Positions 36,174-47,178 of a stretch of 64,000 nt of DNA are shown here, piece after piece. The translations under genes were made by a program, and so were the position numbers. Numbering within the stretch: position 1 is the first letter of the stretch; each line of letters starts with the position of its first letter. Source of the stretch: Prevotella sp. P3-122 (GTDB lineage Bacteria > Bacteroidota > Bacteroidia > Bacteroidales > Bacteroidaceae); contig NZ_NPJH01000013.1 of the NCBI RefSeq assembly GCF_002251365.1, positions 1-64,000 of the forward strand, given 5' to 3'. Below the pieces are notes generated by a model. The model was not told where the DNA came from. It did not search any database and worked only from the letters and a program-made list of their open reading frames with translations.

Positions 36174-37286
36174 ATGAGAAAAATCATCACATTAGCTACA
36201 TTCCTGTCATTGGCTTTTATGGCCAATGCGCAAACAGCACAGGACGTACTGGAAACGGCGCAAAAAGCCAACGACTACTTCATGGCAAAGTACGATGACC
36301 CTACAAAGCCCACTTTCGTAAGGAAAATCAGACCAAGCTCGTTGTGGACAAGGGCCGTATACTATGAGGGACTGATGGAACTATACACCATTGACCAGCA
36401 ACAGAGATATATAGACTACGCCATGAGATGGGCTGACTTCCACAACTGGACTCCACGAAACGGGGTCACGACAACTGATGCCGATGACCAATGTTGCGGA
36501 CAGACATACTATCTGCTGCAACCATTCACCGAGAGGCAGAACCCAATGGAGAAGGTACTGGAGAACCTCGATAAGCAGATTGCAAGCGGACGTTGCGACT
36601 ACTGGACATGGATAGACGCCATACAGATGGCCATGCCGCTATATGCCATGGCGTACAAACAGACTGGCGACAGGAAATACATCGACTACGCCATGAAGGC
36701 ATATAGATGGAGCAGGAACGAATGTGGGGGCGGACTCTTCAATACAGCCAACGGATTCTGGTGGAGAGACAAGGACTACGTACCTCCATACAAGGAGGCG
36801 GACGGCAAGGACTGCTACTGGAGCCGAGGTGACGGATGGGTGTATGCAGCTCTTGTAAGGGTGATGGACGTAATAGGAAAGAAGGACAAATACTATAAGG
36901 AACTGAAACGCGACTTCGTGATGATGAGCAAGGCTTTCGCATCATGCCAGCGGGAGGACGGCTTCTGGAACGTAAGCCTCGTATCGCCAGTGACATACGG
37001 AGGAAAGGAAGCAACGGGAACATCGCTCTTCCTATATGGTATGGCATGGGGTATGCGCAACGGCATCCTAAAAGAGAAGGAATACCGCCACATTGCCGAC
37101 AAAGCATGGACGGCACTGGCAACGGAAAGCGTGCATGCCGACGGCTTCCTCGGATGGGTTCAAGGAACAGGAAAAGACCCGTCGGCTGGGCAACCTGTGA
37201 CATATACGAGCGTGCCCGACTTTGAAGATTATGGTACTGGATGTTTCTTAATGGGTGCTACAGAATACTACAAACTGGTTAAATAA
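36174..37286 (+). CDS. Secreted glycoside hydrolase family 88/105 (unsaturated uronyl hydrolase type)
   Basis: 370 residues from the ATG at 36174 with a signal peptide (MRKIITLATFLSLAFMANAQ). The six-hairpin barrel pattern is visible, with the catalytic region around WTWIDAIQMAMPLYA (general acid Asp) and the DDQCCGQTYYLL region; the SRGDGWVYAALVRVM motif is characteristic of GH105/88. Such enzymes remove the unsaturated uronic acid left by pectate or rhamnogalacturonan lyases. It stands alone and not in a polysaccharide utilization locus. Confidence 0.88.
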   Translation: MRKIITLATFLSLAFMANAQTAQDVLETAQKANDYFMAKYDDPTKPTFVRKIRPSSLWTRAVYYEGLMELYTIDQQQRYIDYAMRWADFHNWTPRNGVTTTDADDQCCGQTYYLLQPFTERQNPMEKVLENLDKQIASGRCDYWTWIDAIQMAMPLYAMAYKQTGDRKYIDYAMKAYRWSRNECGGGLFNTANGFWWRDKDYVPPYKEADGKDCYWSRGDGWVYAALVRVMDVIGKKDKYYKELKRDFVMMSKAFASCQREDGFWNVSLVSPVTYGGKEATGTSLFLYGMAWGMRNGILKEKEYRHIADKAWTALATESVHADGFLGWVQGTGKDPSAGQPVTYTSVPDFEDYGTGCFLMGATEYYKLVK

Positions 37287-37330
37287 TGTAAAAGATTTAG
37301 CCTGTCTTTACATTCTTATTAATCTTTTTA

Positions 37331-37338
37331 TAACTTTG
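37331..37338 (+). promoter_or_regulatory. -7 promoter box of the DUF1573 gene
   Basis: TAACTTTG followed by CACG; the ATG is 123 bp downstream, giving an unusually long leader. Confidence 0.65.
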
Positions 37339-37353
37339 CACGTCATTAGGGTA

Positions 37354-37430
37354 AAAGGAGCACAAAATGGCGTAGGACTGGTGTGCTGATGCTACCAACG
37401 AATAGACGCCATATTGATATGCACCTCCTA
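37354..37430 (+). promoter_or_regulatory. Structured 5' leader of the DUF1573 gene
   Basis: Nested inverted repeats: AGGAG (37356-37360) with CTCCT (37425-37429), ATGGCGT (37367-37373) with ACGCCAT (37405-37411), and an inner GGT...ACC pair. Together they predict a two- or three-stem RNA of ~75 nt between promoter and start codon. I do not recognise it as a known riboswitch. The outer stem includes a purine-rich Shine-Dalgarno-like segment, though it is ~100 nt from the start codon. Confidence 0.5.
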
Positions 37431-37461
37431 TATAAATAACAAATGCAAAAACTTCAGAACG

Positions 37462-37866
37462 ATGAAAAAGATTTTATCTATTGCCCTGATGCTTATAGCA
37501 AGCCTAAACATGGCTATGGCGCAGCAGAATGAGGCCCAAATCAAATTCGACACCCTACAGCACAACTTTGGAACGTTCAGTGAGAGCTCACCAGTACAGG
37601 AATGTGTGTTCACATTCACAAACATCGGCACTGCCCCACTCGTAATCAATCAGGCTGTGGCAAGTTGTGGATGCACCGTACCATCATACACCAAGACTCC
37701 TATCCTACCGGGCAAGAAAGGACAGTTGAAGATTACCTACAACGGGAAGGGCAAATTCCCAGGCCATTTCAAGAAGAGCATCACCGTTAGGACCAACGGA
37801 ACTCCTGAGATGACACGTCTCTACGTTGAGGGCGACATGAAGGAGGCAGAGACTTCTGAGAAATAA
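37462..37866 (+). CDS. Secreted DUF1573 family protein
   Basis: 134 residues from the ATG at 37462 with a signal peptide (MKKILSIALMLIASLNMAMAQ). The mature part is a single Ig-like DUF1573 domain: HNFGTF near the start, FTNIGTAPLVINQAVASCGCT with the conserved SCGC, and PGKKGQLKITYNGKGKFPGHF. Common in Bacteroidetes as small secreted or periplasmic proteins; function unknown. It follows a long structured leader and ends with a good terminator. Confidence 0.88.
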   Translation: MKKILSIALMLIASLNMAMAQQNEAQIKFDTLQHNFGTFSESSPVQECVFTFTNIGTAPLVINQAVASCGCTVPSYTKTPILPGKKGQLKITYNGKGKFPGHFKKSITVRTNGTPEMTRLYVEGDMKEAETSEK

Positions 37867-37913
37867 AATTAAATACAGGAATAATTAAAAACAAACCTTA
37901 ACCATACCTTATT

Positions 37914-37948
37914 GGCGGATGACCACACGTTGGTCATTCGCTTTTTTT
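37914..37948 (+). terminator. Rho-independent terminator of the DUF1573 gene
   Basis: Stem GCGGATGACCA / TGGTCATTCGC, loop ~5 nt, followed by seven T. Confidence 0.8.
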
Positions 37949-37983
37949 ATGAGCTACGATGAGATTCGGTTCATTAGAAATTT

Positions 37984-38007
37984 CCTAGGGGCAAAGTGCC
38001 CCGTAGG
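37984..38007. repeat. Hairpin-forming inverted repeat
   Basis: CCTAGGGGCA-AAG-TGCCCCGTAGG, without a T-run. Lies between the terminator and array 2 in the 450-bp gap before the META gene. Confidence 0.6.
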
Positions 38008-38078
38008 GTGAGTCTTTTCCCCTTTTATCTTATCCAGAATAGGACAGACATTTCTGTGCCAGTTCAGTTCAACTCTCA

Positions 38079-38157
38079 CGCAAAGCATTGCTACCGCTCA
38101 CGCAAAGCATTGCAATCGTCCACGCAAAGCATTGCATCCGCCTACGCAAAGCTTTGC
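38079..38157 (+). repeat. Array 2: four palindromes at exact 22-bp period
   Basis: CGCAAAGCWTTGC cores begin at 38079, 38101, 38123 and 38145, with 9-bp spacers. Same unit as arrays 1 and 3. It follows the DUF1573 terminator and precedes the promoter of the META gene at 38283. Confidence 0.9.
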
Positions 38158-38282
38158 ATCTGTCCCCCCAAACATATGCTACTTTTACATAACGTTTATG
38201 CCAATCTAAGTGAACGTAACATAAAAATGGGCGGAGAATTGGAAAAAGACTTAAAACCTTAGAGAATAAGTAAGATTATTGA

Positions 38283-38290
38283 TAACTTTG
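38283..38290 (+). promoter_or_regulatory. -7 promoter box of the META gene
   Basis: TAACTTTG followed by CAGACG, 29 bp upstream of the ATG. Confidence 0.65.
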
Positions 38291-38318
38291 CAGACGAATA
38301 CACAAATGAAACAATAAC

Positions 38319-38744
38319 ATGAATAAAAACTTCTTTTATGCAGCAATGGCTGCCGCATTATTAGCATCATGCTCTACATCCCAAAAGGCAACATCGCTTA
38401 CAGCTCTTAACGGAGAGTGGAACATTGAAAAAATCGAGGGAAAAGCCATAGACAAGTCGCTTAGCGAGAACGAGGCTTTCCTTGGCTTTGACACTGCGAA
38501 GAAAAGTGTGTATGGATGCACAGGATGCAACAGGCTTACAGGCTCGTTTGGCATTGACAGCAATAATGTTCTTGACCTCAGTAAAATGGGAAGCACAAGG
38601 ATGATGTGCAAGGATATGACAACAGAGACCATGGTGCTCGGGGCTTTACAGAAGGTAAAAACATTCAAGGTTGACAAGAAGGGCAACCTATTGCTGACCA
38701 ACGAAAAGGGAAATACCATTATCGAGCTTACCAAAAAGAAATAA
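38319..38744 (+). CDS. META-domain lipoprotein (HslJ-like)
   Basis: 141 residues. Lipoprotein signal with lipobox LLASC (Cys18). The META domain is visible as LNGEWNIEKIEGKAIDKS, AFLGFDTAKKSVYGCTGCNRLTGSF (the conserved G-x-x-GCN-x-x-GS), MGSTRMMCKDM and a final LTNEKGNTIIELTKK. META proteins are linked to stress and envelope functions, as HslJ in E. coli; exact role unknown. Confidence 0.88.
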   Translation: MNKNFFYAAMAAALLASCSTSQKATSLTALNGEWNIEKIEGKAIDKSLSENEAFLGFDTAKKSVYGCTGCNRLTGSFGIDSNNVLDLSKMGSTRMMCKDMTTETMVLGALQKVKTFKVDKKGNLLLTNEKGNTIIELTKKK

Positions 38745-38790
38745 CAATTGGGGAGTTCAACAAATTAGCCTGTCAGCAGCCCCCCACTAA

Positions 38791-38834
38791 AAGAAGCCGC
38801 TTCCAATAATATAATAATGGAAGCGGCTTCTTAA
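38791..38834. terminator. Bidirectional terminator between META gene and atpG
   Basis: Arms GAAGCCGCTTCCA and TGGAAGCGGCTTC, with TTAATTT on plus and TTTTAG on minus. Serves both convergent transcripts. Confidence 0.8.
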
Positions 38835-38864
38835 TTTATGATTTCCAAAACTGAACTCTCGGGA

Positions 38865-39839
38865 TCAGTTGTTGACAGAACCTCCGACAATGTCAAGCAG
38901 CTCGTTTGTGATAGCCTGCTGGCGACTCTTGTTGTACTGGAGGTTGAGACCACGCAGCAATTCGTCGGCATTGTCAGTAGCAGTCTGCATCGCAACCATA
39001 CGCGCCGCATGCTCACTGGCAATACTGTCGAGCAATGCCGTGTAGAGCAGGAGGTGGGCATACTTCGGGAGAAGCGCCTTGAGGATAGTGTTCATGTCAG
39101 GCTCGACAACGAAATTGTCATTCAGGGGCTTTCCGTCGAGCATACGTGGCGAAGATGCCTGTTGCTCTGTATCACGCTTGCGCAGATACTCCTGCGACTC
39201 CTTGGTAGCCACAGTGGATTTGAGGTCGCGATAGTGGTCCTTGGTGAGTTCCGACTTCAAGTCGATGGGTAGGAAGGTCTTGCGTGTGAGGATTTGCGAT
39301 CCGGCAGACTTGAAATGATGATATACCAATTCCACCTTGTCGATTTCTCCATCAACAAACTTTGTTCCTAATTCCCTCGCCAAGTCGATACACTGCTTCA
39401 CGTCCGCCTTATCGGCCAACTCGGTAAAAACGCCCCCGAGGGGATATCCCAACTTAGCAGCCTTCTCAGCGACCTTACGTCCAACGGGATAGATGACAAT
39501 ATTCTCCTTGCCCAACGCCTCATATTCAGCCGCTACCGTCTGCATCAGTTTGATGATATTGGCATTGAATCCACCACAGAGACTGCTGTTCGACGAATAA
39601 GCCACGATAGCAACCCTTTTTACCGGGCGCTCGATGGTGAACACATTCGATGCGTCAGCCTCCGAGGCGAGGAAAGTCTTGAGTATGTGCTCAAGCATAG
39701 TCTCGTATGGAAGCATGTTCTCAATCATCACCTGTGCATGGTGAAGTTTCGACGAGGCCACCATCTTCATCGCACTCGTAATCTTACGCGTACTGTTGAC
39801 ACTGGCAATCCTGGTCTTTATCTCTTTTAGCGACGGCAT
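38865..39839 (-). CDS. atpG: ATP synthase F1 gamma subunit
   Basis: 324 residues. N-terminal coiled-coil helix (LKEIKTRIASVNSTRKITSAMKMVA) and C-terminal helix (EHAARMVAMQTATDNADELLRGL...NKSRQQAITNELLDIVGG) form the rotating shaft; the middle Rossmann-like part is longer than in E. coli, as usual in Bacteroidetes. Last gene of the operon, 6 bp after atpA. Confidence 0.95.
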   Translation of the reverse strand: MPSLKEIKTRIASVNSTRKITSAMKMVASSKLHHAQVMIENMLPYETMLEHILKTFLASEADASNVFTIERPVKRVAIVAYSSNSSLCGGFNANIIKLMQTVAAEYEALGKENIVIYPVGRKVAEKAAKLGYPLGGVFTELADKADVKQCIDLARELGTKFVDGEIDKVELVYHHFKSAGSQILTRKTFLPIDLKSELTKDHYRDLKSTVATKESQEYLRKRDTEQQASSPRMLDGKPLNDNFVVEPDMNTILKALLPKYAHLLLYTALLDSIASEHAARMVAMQTATDNADELLRGLNLQYNKSRQQAITNELLDIVGGSVNN

Positions 39840-39845
39840 AGGCTA

Positions 39846-41432
39846 TTAATTTTTATACTGTCCTGCGATGTCAGCCATCACCTGTTCGATGACTGCAGTC
39901 ACACTGTCGTCAATCTTTCCGCTTGCAAGAGTCTCGATCACTTCGGGATGAGCCGAGCGCAGTTTGTCGAGGAATGAGTCCTGACACTGTCTTACGCTCT
40001 CCACTGGCACGTCGTGCATCAATCCACGTGTACCGCAATAGATGATAGCCACCTGCTCGCCTACGGGCATTGGGCTGTACTGCGGTTGGATGAGCAACTG
40101 GTTGTTCTTGCGTCCTCGGTCGATAGTCATAGCGGTAACAGCATCCATATCACTTGAGAACTTCGAGAAGGCCTCGAGCTCGCGATATTGAGCCATATCA
40201 ATCTTCAGTGTACCAGCCACCTTCTTCATACTCTTGATCTGTGCCGAACCACCCACACGGCTCACCGAAATACCCACATTCACAGCGGGACGGAAGCCCT
40301 GGTTGAAGAGGTCGCTCTCAAGATATATCTGTCCGTCGGTGATAGATATCACGTTGGTAGGGATATATGCCGACACGTCACCGGCCTGAGTCTCGATGAT
40401 AGGCAGGGCAGTGAGCGAACCGCCACCCTTCACCTTGCCCTTCATGCACTCGGGCAGATCGTTCATCTGCTCAGCCACTTCCTGCTGGTCGTTGATACGG
40501 GCAGCACGCTCTAGCAGACGGCTATGTAGATAGAACACGTCTCCGGGATAAGCCTCACGTCCAGAAGGACGGCGCAGGATGAGCGACACCTCACGATAGG
40601 CGACCGCCTGCTTGGAAAGGTCGTCATATACTACGAGAGCCGAGAATCCTCTGTCTCTGAAATACTCTCCGATGGCAGCACCTGCAAACGGAGCATAATA
40701 CTGCATAGCAGCAGGGTCGGCAGCTGTAGCGCTGACGATGATAGTGTAAGGCATAGCGCCATGCTGCTTGAGGTTTTCCACAAGAGCGGCAACAGTAGAA
40801 GCCTTCTGTCCGATGGCTACATATATACAATACACTGGTTTTCCAGCCTCATAGAAGCTCTTCTGATTGATGATGGTATCAACGGCGATAGCAGTCTTAC
40901 CCGTCTGCCTGTCACCAATGATAAGCTCACGCTGTCCTCTTCCGATAGGAATCATCGAATCGACCGACTTGATACCCGTCTGCAGAGGTTCCTTCACGGG
41001 CTGGCGATAGATCACTCCCGGAGCCTTTCTGTCGAGTGGCATCTCAAAGGAGTCGGTGAGGTCGATGTCTCCCTTACCGTCGATAGCCTGTCCAAGAGGA
41101 TTGATGACACGTCCAAGCATGTTGTCGTTGACGCGTATAGAAGCGATTCGCTTCGTACGCTTCACCACCATGCCCTCCTTGATGCCCTCGGTAGAACCGA
41201 GCAGCACGCAACCTACGTTGTCCTCCTCAAGGTTCATCACGATTGCCATAGTGCCGTTCTCGAATTCGAGAAGCTCGTTGGCTTCAGCGTTTCGCAGTCC
41301 GTAGATACGAGCCACACCGTCGCTCACCTCGAGCACAGTACCGACCTCGTCAAACTCCTGTCCTCCGCTGATGCCCTGCAGTTGCTGAAGCAGCATCTGT
41401 GACACTTCGCTTGGTTTGATTTTATCTGACAT
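39846..41432 (-). CDS. atpA: ATP synthase F1 alpha subunit
   Basis: 528 residues. P-loop GDRQTGKT near residue 170, regulatory-site fold with [20 protein letters not shown] and the PALLDIQ-like region. Non-catalytic nucleotide-binding subunit of the F1 hexamer. Follows atpH by 21 bp. Confidence 0.97.
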   Translation of the reverse strand: MSDKIKPSEVSQMLLQQLQGISGGQEFDEVGTVLEVSDGVARIYGLRNAEANELLEFENGTMAIVMNLEEDNVGCVLLGSTEGIKEGMVVKRTKRIASIRVNDNMLGRVINPLGQAIDGKGDIDLTDSFEMPLDRKAPGVIYRQPVKEPLQTGIKSVDSMIPIGRGQRELIIGDRQTGKTAIAVDTIINQKSFYEAGKPVYCIYVAIGQKASTVAALVENLKQHGAMPYTIIVSATAADPAAMQYYAPFAGAAIGEYFRDRGFSALVVYDDLSKQAVAYREVSLILRRPSGREAYPGDVFYLHSRLLERAARINDQQEVAEQMNDLPECMKGKVKGGGSLTALPIIETQAGDVSAYIPTNVISITDGQIYLESDLFNQGFRPAVNVGISVSRVGGSAQIKSMKKVAGTLKIDMAQYRELEAFSKFSSDMDAVTAMTIDRGRKNNQLLIQPQYSPMPVGEQVAIIYCGTRGLMHDVPVESVRQCQDSFLDKLRSAHPEVIETLASGKIDDSVTAVIEQVMADIAGQYKN

Positions 41433-41453
41433 GTTATTTCTTTACGTTTTTGA

Positions 41454-41990
41454 TTACTTTTTAAGCTGTGTGAGCACCTGTCTGAGCTGGTTCTGCACAC
41501 TGGCATCCAGTCGGTAGGTGTCATATTCGAGTACAAAGCCGCCAATGATGTCTGGGTTGACCTCAGTCTCAAATTCCACAGTACCCTTTGTCTTACTCTC
41601 CACCATCTTTCTCATCTTCAGCTCAGTAGCTTCCGACACAGCGACGGCGGTAGTCAGTTTGCCGCGGATGATGTTCTTCTGTTTTCTATAAAGAGTGATA
41701 TACGAATTAGCCATGAACTGCATCACGCTCTCTCGGTCCTCACGCAGCACTATATCGACAAATTTCGATGTTAGCTCCGATGGTTTACCGCCCATGGCAG
41801 TAACCATCAGACTGCGCTTCTTGTCCTTAGGGAGCATGGGATTGTCTATCGTAAACCTCAGGCGGGGCACGTCGATATAGCTCTGTGCGAGCACAGACAT
41901 CTCCTGATACACCGTGTCCTCGAGCTTAGCGTCCGTAGCTGCCTTGAGCAGCGCCCGGGCGTATCTTACCGATATTACTCCAATGTCCAT
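41454..41990 (-). CDS. atpH: ATP synthase F1 delta subunit
   Basis: 178 residues. Begins IGVISVRYARALLKAA, the conserved delta-subunit start (Y-A-x-ALLxAA), and ends with the beta-rich part FETEVNPDIIGGFVLEYDTYRLDASVQNQL that binds the peripheral stalk. Five bp after atpF. Confidence 0.92.
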   Translation of the reverse strand: MDIGVISVRYARALLKAATDAKLEDTVYQEMSVLAQSYIDVPRLRFTIDNPMLPKDKKRSLMVTAMGGKPSELTSKFVDIVLREDRESVMQFMANSYITLYRKQKNIIRGKLTTAVAVSEATELKMRKMVESKTKGTVEFETEVNPDIIGGFVLEYDTYRLDASVQNQLRQVLTQLKK

Positions 41991-41995
41991 AAGCG

Positions 41996-42511
41996 TTATC
42001 TTTTATCTTCAACAGCCACTTCATCCAACAGCCTATCAATCGTCTCCATCTGCTTGGCGTCGGAGTCAAGTTCCTTGCGCAGGATTTTCTCCGCCACTTT
42101 TACAGACAGCTCAGCCATCTGTGCGCGAATCTCGCTGATGGCAGCCTGCTTCTGGCTCTCGATTTCGCTTTTGGCCTCAGCAATGAGTCGGTTGCCCTCT
42201 TCGCGTGCTTTTTCCTTGGCCTGAGCCACGATAGCATCGCGAGTGTCGGCAGCCTCCTTCAATATCTGGGCCTGCTTCTGTCGAGCTTCCTGAAGCATGG
42301 TTTCACCCTCTTTCTGTATGTTTGCCAGTCTTTCGGAAGCCTCGTGTGCTTTCTTGAGGCTCTCGTCGATGTACTGCTTACGGTTTTCCACCATACCGAT
42401 GATGACGGGGAATCCGAATTTCGCCACGATGAAGAGTACCACTAAGAAAGCCAGCAGCATCCAGAAGAGCAAACCCAGGTCGGGGGTAAGTATTGATGGC
42501 AAATTCTCCAT
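41996..42511 (-). CDS. atpF: ATP synthase F0 b subunit
   Basis: 171 residues. One N-terminal membrane helix (LGLLFWMLLAFLVVLFIVAKFGFP) followed by a long charged alpha helix (ENRKQYIDESLKKAHEASERL...), the peripheral stalk. Seven bp after atpE. Confidence 0.95.
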   Translation of the reverse strand: MENLPSILTPDLGLLFWMLLAFLVVLFIVAKFGFPVIIGMVENRKQYIDESLKKAHEASERLANIQKEGETMLQEARQKQAQILKEAADTRDAIVAQAKEKAREEGNRLIAEAKSEIESQKQAAISEIRAQMAELSVKVAEKILRKELDSDAKQMETIDRLLDEVAVEDKR

Positions 42512-42517
42512 TACTAA

Positions 42518-42781
<264 letters not shown>

Positions 42782-42805
42782 TTAATACTTATAATCTTAA
42801 AAAAA

Positions 42806-43852
42806 TTAATGATGTTCCTTGTGCGCCAAACCGATGAACACTGCCGAAAGCATTGTGAACACGTATGCCTGGACGAAGGCAACAAGGAGCTCAAGGCAGT
42901 TCAAGAACAACAGCATGAGAATGCTGAACGAGTTGAGTCCGAGTCCGAATCCCACTCCCATCGACCATCCGAGGAAGATGACGCATGTGAAACTCAACAT
43001 GACGGCATGTCCCGCCATCATGTTGGCAAAGAGACGGATCATGAGCGCGAATGGTTTGGTGAACACACCGAAGAGCTCAATCACCGGCATTACGGGCACT
43101 GGGTACGCCTTTAGGAAGATGGGCACCTCAGGCCAGAAGATTTCCTTCCAATATTCCTTGTTGCCGAAGATGTTGATGGCTATCATCGTGCATACGGCAA
43201 GGAATAGAGTGATGTTGATGTTTCCCGTCACGTTAACACCACCAGGGAAGATTGGGATGAGTCCAATCATGTTGGTGATGAGGATAAAGAAGAAGACCGT
43301 GAGAAGATACGGAGCATACTGCTTGTAGTGCTTCTCTCCTACGGATGGACGAATCAAGTCGTCGTGGATAGTCATCACGAGCATCTCCATCGCCCCGACG
43401 AATCCTCCGGGAGCCTCACTTTTCTCGTCTCTTTTCTTATACCAGCGTGCGCAAGGGAGGAAAATGGCAATCATCACAAGGACAACGATCCATATCTGCG
43501 CCACAATCTTGGTGATGCTGAGGTCGATAGGTCTCACCTCAGTTCCGTCGGCCATCTTCTCGTATATCTTGCCGTGATGAGCTGCATCGAAGAAGAATGG
43601 AGCGGGCAGACTGTGAGCTGTGCAGACATGCCATTCGCCAGACTGTGAGCTGCGCACGATAATAGGCAGCGGAATGCTGATGTGCTTGCCCTCATATGTG
43701 GCTATGTGCCACTCGTATGAGTCGGCAAGGTGCTCGAGCACAATCTCCGGTATGTCTAATTCCCCTCCAGCCTCAGAGCCGTGTGCCGCCCATGATTTCA
43801 TGGGCATCACCGTCATCAGCATCAGAAGAATTATCGTTCCTATATGTTTCAT
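42806..43852 (-). CDS. atpB: ATP synthase F0 a subunit
   Basis: 348 residues from the ATG at 43852, which opens a signal-like segment (MKHIGTIILLMLMTVMPMKSWA); an ATG three codons upstream is possible. The first ~130 residues form an extra extracytoplasmic part rich in His/Glu that is typical of Bacteroidetes AtpB. The essential Arg lies in the MIRLFANMMAGHAV helix near residue 275. Channel for protons against the c ring. Confidence 0.93.
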   Translation of the reverse strand: MKHIGTIILLMLMTVMPMKSWAAHGSEAGGELDIPEIVLEHLADSYEWHIATYEGKHISIPLPIIVRSSQSGEWHVCTAHSLPAPFFFDAAHHGKIYEKMADGTEVRPIDLSITKIVAQIWIVVLVMIAIFLPCARWYKKRDEKSEAPGGFVGAMEMLVMTIHDDLIRPSVGEKHYKQYAPYLLTVFFFILITNMIGLIPIFPGGVNVTGNINITLFLAVCTMIAINIFGNKEYWKEIFWPEVPIFLKAYPVPVMPVIELFGVFTKPFALMIRLFANMMAGHAVMLSFTCVIFLGWSMGVGFGLGLNSFSILMLLFLNCLELLVAFVQAYVFTMLSAVFIGLAHKEHH

Positions 43853-43860
43853 CTTGCACA

Positions 43861-44277
43861 TTATTTATTATTAATATTGAGTTTGCCGCCGTTTGACAGG
43901 CGTGAAAAGAAGATTGAGTGATGTGCCAGCATTGCAAAGTAGAAAACCAGCAGAACCAGTATGTAGGGCATTATCGCATCGCGTCCGACGATGATGTAGC
44001 ACACGAGCATCGTTGCCATTGCCAGAAGCATGCGGAATCCCGACACAGCGGTGTAGAATGTAGTGAGACTGTCGGGCGACTTCTTTGCCACCTTGCGCCA
44101 TACCAGCGCGTCAGCCGACTCCACCACGATGGAGAACACTGCACTCACTGCCACGGGATACATCAGTCCGGAGAACAAGCCGAGCTTCTCAAAGATGAAG
44201 CAACCTATCGTAAGGATAAAGATGTAAACCATGCTCCATACTATATATCTGCCACACAGTTTGTCGATATCTGCCAT
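43861..44277 (-). CDS. AtpI-like membrane protein of the ATP synthase operon
   Basis: 138 residues with four membrane helices (YIVWSMVYIFILTIGCFIF, SGLMYPVAVSAVFSIVV, RMLLAMATMLVCYIIVG, MPYILVLLVFYFAML) and the position of the I subunit between atpC and atpB. AtpI proteins help assemble the c ring. Sequence conservation with AtpI is weak, so the call rests mostly on context and topology. Confidence 0.7.
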   Translation of the reverse strand: MADIDKLCGRYIVWSMVYIFILTIGCFIFEKLGLFSGLMYPVAVSAVFSIVVESADALVWRKVAKKSPDSLTTFYTAVSGFRMLLAMATMLVCYIIVGRDAIMPYILVLLVFYFAMLAHHSIFFSRLSNGGKLNINNK

Positions 44278-44280
44278 AGC

Positions 44281-44523
44281 CTACAATTCCACGCAAAGAC
44301 TCACATTGTTGTTCTGCACCTCGGCAAATCCCCCTGCTATCGTCAGTTCCTTTCTGCCTTCGGCGCAGTCATACACCACGTTTCCGGCTTCGAGCGACGA
44401 GATCAGTGGGGCATGGTTGGGCAGAACCTGAAATTCTCCCGTAGTGCCCGGCACCGTCACACTGTCAACATCTCCTACAAAGACAATTCTTTCAGGAGAT
44501 ACAATCCTCAACTTTAAACTCAT
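44281..44523 (-). CDS. atpC: ATP synthase F1 epsilon subunit (short form)
   Basis: 80 residues, only the N-terminal beta-sandwich: LKLRIVSPERIVFVGDVDSVTVPGT, GEFQVLPNHAPLISSL and TIAGGFAEVQNNNVSL. The C-terminal helical hairpin found in E. coli epsilon is missing, as in other Bacteroidetes, so the usual epsilon inhibition is probably absent or changed. Confidence 0.93.
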   Translation of the reverse strand: MSLKLRIVSPERIVFVGDVDSVTVPGTTGEFQVLPNHAPLISSLEAGNVVYDCAEGRKELTIAGGFAEVQNNNVSLCVEL

Positions 44524-44568
44524 ATCTTTAATGTTAATTTAAATTCTATATTAGGGAGTTCAGGGAGA

Positions 44569-46101
<1,533 letters not shown>

Positions 46102-46148
46102 TTATTTAAAGTTTTATTCCAATTATCTGATTTTCAGCTGATAGCATA

Positions 46149-47126
46149 TTAGATACTCAACTCGTTCAGCACCTTTATAAGCTTGCGGTCAAAGGGCTTG
46201 TCAGAGCGTATGGCCTCGCTTAGCGGAACATACACTACCTCGTTATTCCTTACGCCAACCATGACATTGCGTTGTCCCTGCATGATAGCCTCTACAGCTC
46301 CCACGCCAGTACGGCTGGCAAGTATGCGGTCACGGGCTGTCGGTCGGCCACCGCGCTGCAAGTGTCCGAGAATAGACACACGTACGTCAAACTCCGGGAA
46401 CTCCTTAGTCACACGGTCTGCATAATACAACGCTCCGCATTTCGGACTTTCCGACACTATGACGATACAGCTCTTCTTCGACTTACGTATTCCTCTCTCC
46501 ATGAACTGCGCCAGCTGGTCAACGTCCGTGCTGTCCTCCGGTATGATGGCGGCCTCGGCACCCGATGCGATGGCAGAGTTCTGAGCCAAGAATCCTGCGT
46601 CACGCCCCATAACCTCGATAAAGAAAATCCGCTCATGGCTCTGAGCCGTATCGCGTATTCTGTCCACACATTCCACGATGGTGTTCATAGTGGTGTCATA
46701 TCCTATGGTATTGTCAGTGCCATACAAGTCGTTGTCAATTGTACCCGGTAGGCCGATGCAGCATACGTCATACTCACGGGCGAAATTCATGGCTCCGGTG
46801 AGCGATCCGTTACCGCCTATGACGACAAGGGCGTCAATGCCATGATTCACCATGTTGTCGTAAGCCTTCTGCTGTCCCTCCGGAGTCATAAACTCCTTCG
46901 AGCGCGCGGTTTTGAGCATTGTTCCGCCCTGATTGATTATACCACTAACGTTCTCGGTAGTGAAATCCTTAATCTCTCCATTGATTAAGCCATCATAACC
47001 ACGGTATATGCCCTTGATATTAAAACCATTATAGATACCTGCTCTTGTGACGGCGCGAATAGCGGCGTTCATTCCCGGCGCATCGCCTCCCGATGTCATT
47101 ATTCCAATAGTCTTAATCTTTGCCAT
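46149..47126 (-). CDS. pfkA: 6-phosphofructokinase
   Basis: 325 residues. ATP-binding [14 protein letters not shown] at the start, catalytic GTIDND ([15 protein letters not shown]) near 125, fructose-6-phosphate site [10 protein letters not shown] and [14 protein letters not shown]. Commits fructose 6-phosphate to glycolysis. Lies between nhaD (52 bp upstream) and atpD, so it may be transcribed with the ATP synthase. Confidence 0.96.
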   Translation of the reverse strand: MAKIKTIGIMTSGGDAPGMNAAIRAVTRAGIYNGFNIKGIYRGYDGLINGEIKDFTTENVSGIINQGGTMLKTARSKEFMTPEGQQKAYDNMVNHGIDALVVIGGNGSLTGAMNFAREYDVCCIGLPGTIDNDLYGTDNTIGYDTTMNTIVECVDRIRDTAQSHERIFFIEVMGRDAGFLAQNSAIASGAEAAIIPEDSTDVDQLAQFMERGIRKSKKSCIVIVSESPKCGALYYADRVTKEFPEFDVRVSILGHLQRGGRPTARDRILASRTGVGAVEAIMQGQRNVMVGVRNNEVVYVPLSEAIRSDKPFDRKLIKVLNELSI

Positions 47127-47178
47127 ACATTCTATGTTTTAATTCTTAGTTAGTCATCTACATTAATTACACTCTACA

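Noticed and set aside
37996-38262. Plus-strand frame of 88 residues between DUF1573 and META genes
   Set aside because: It is a by-product of the 22-bp palindrome array, which happens to be open in this frame.
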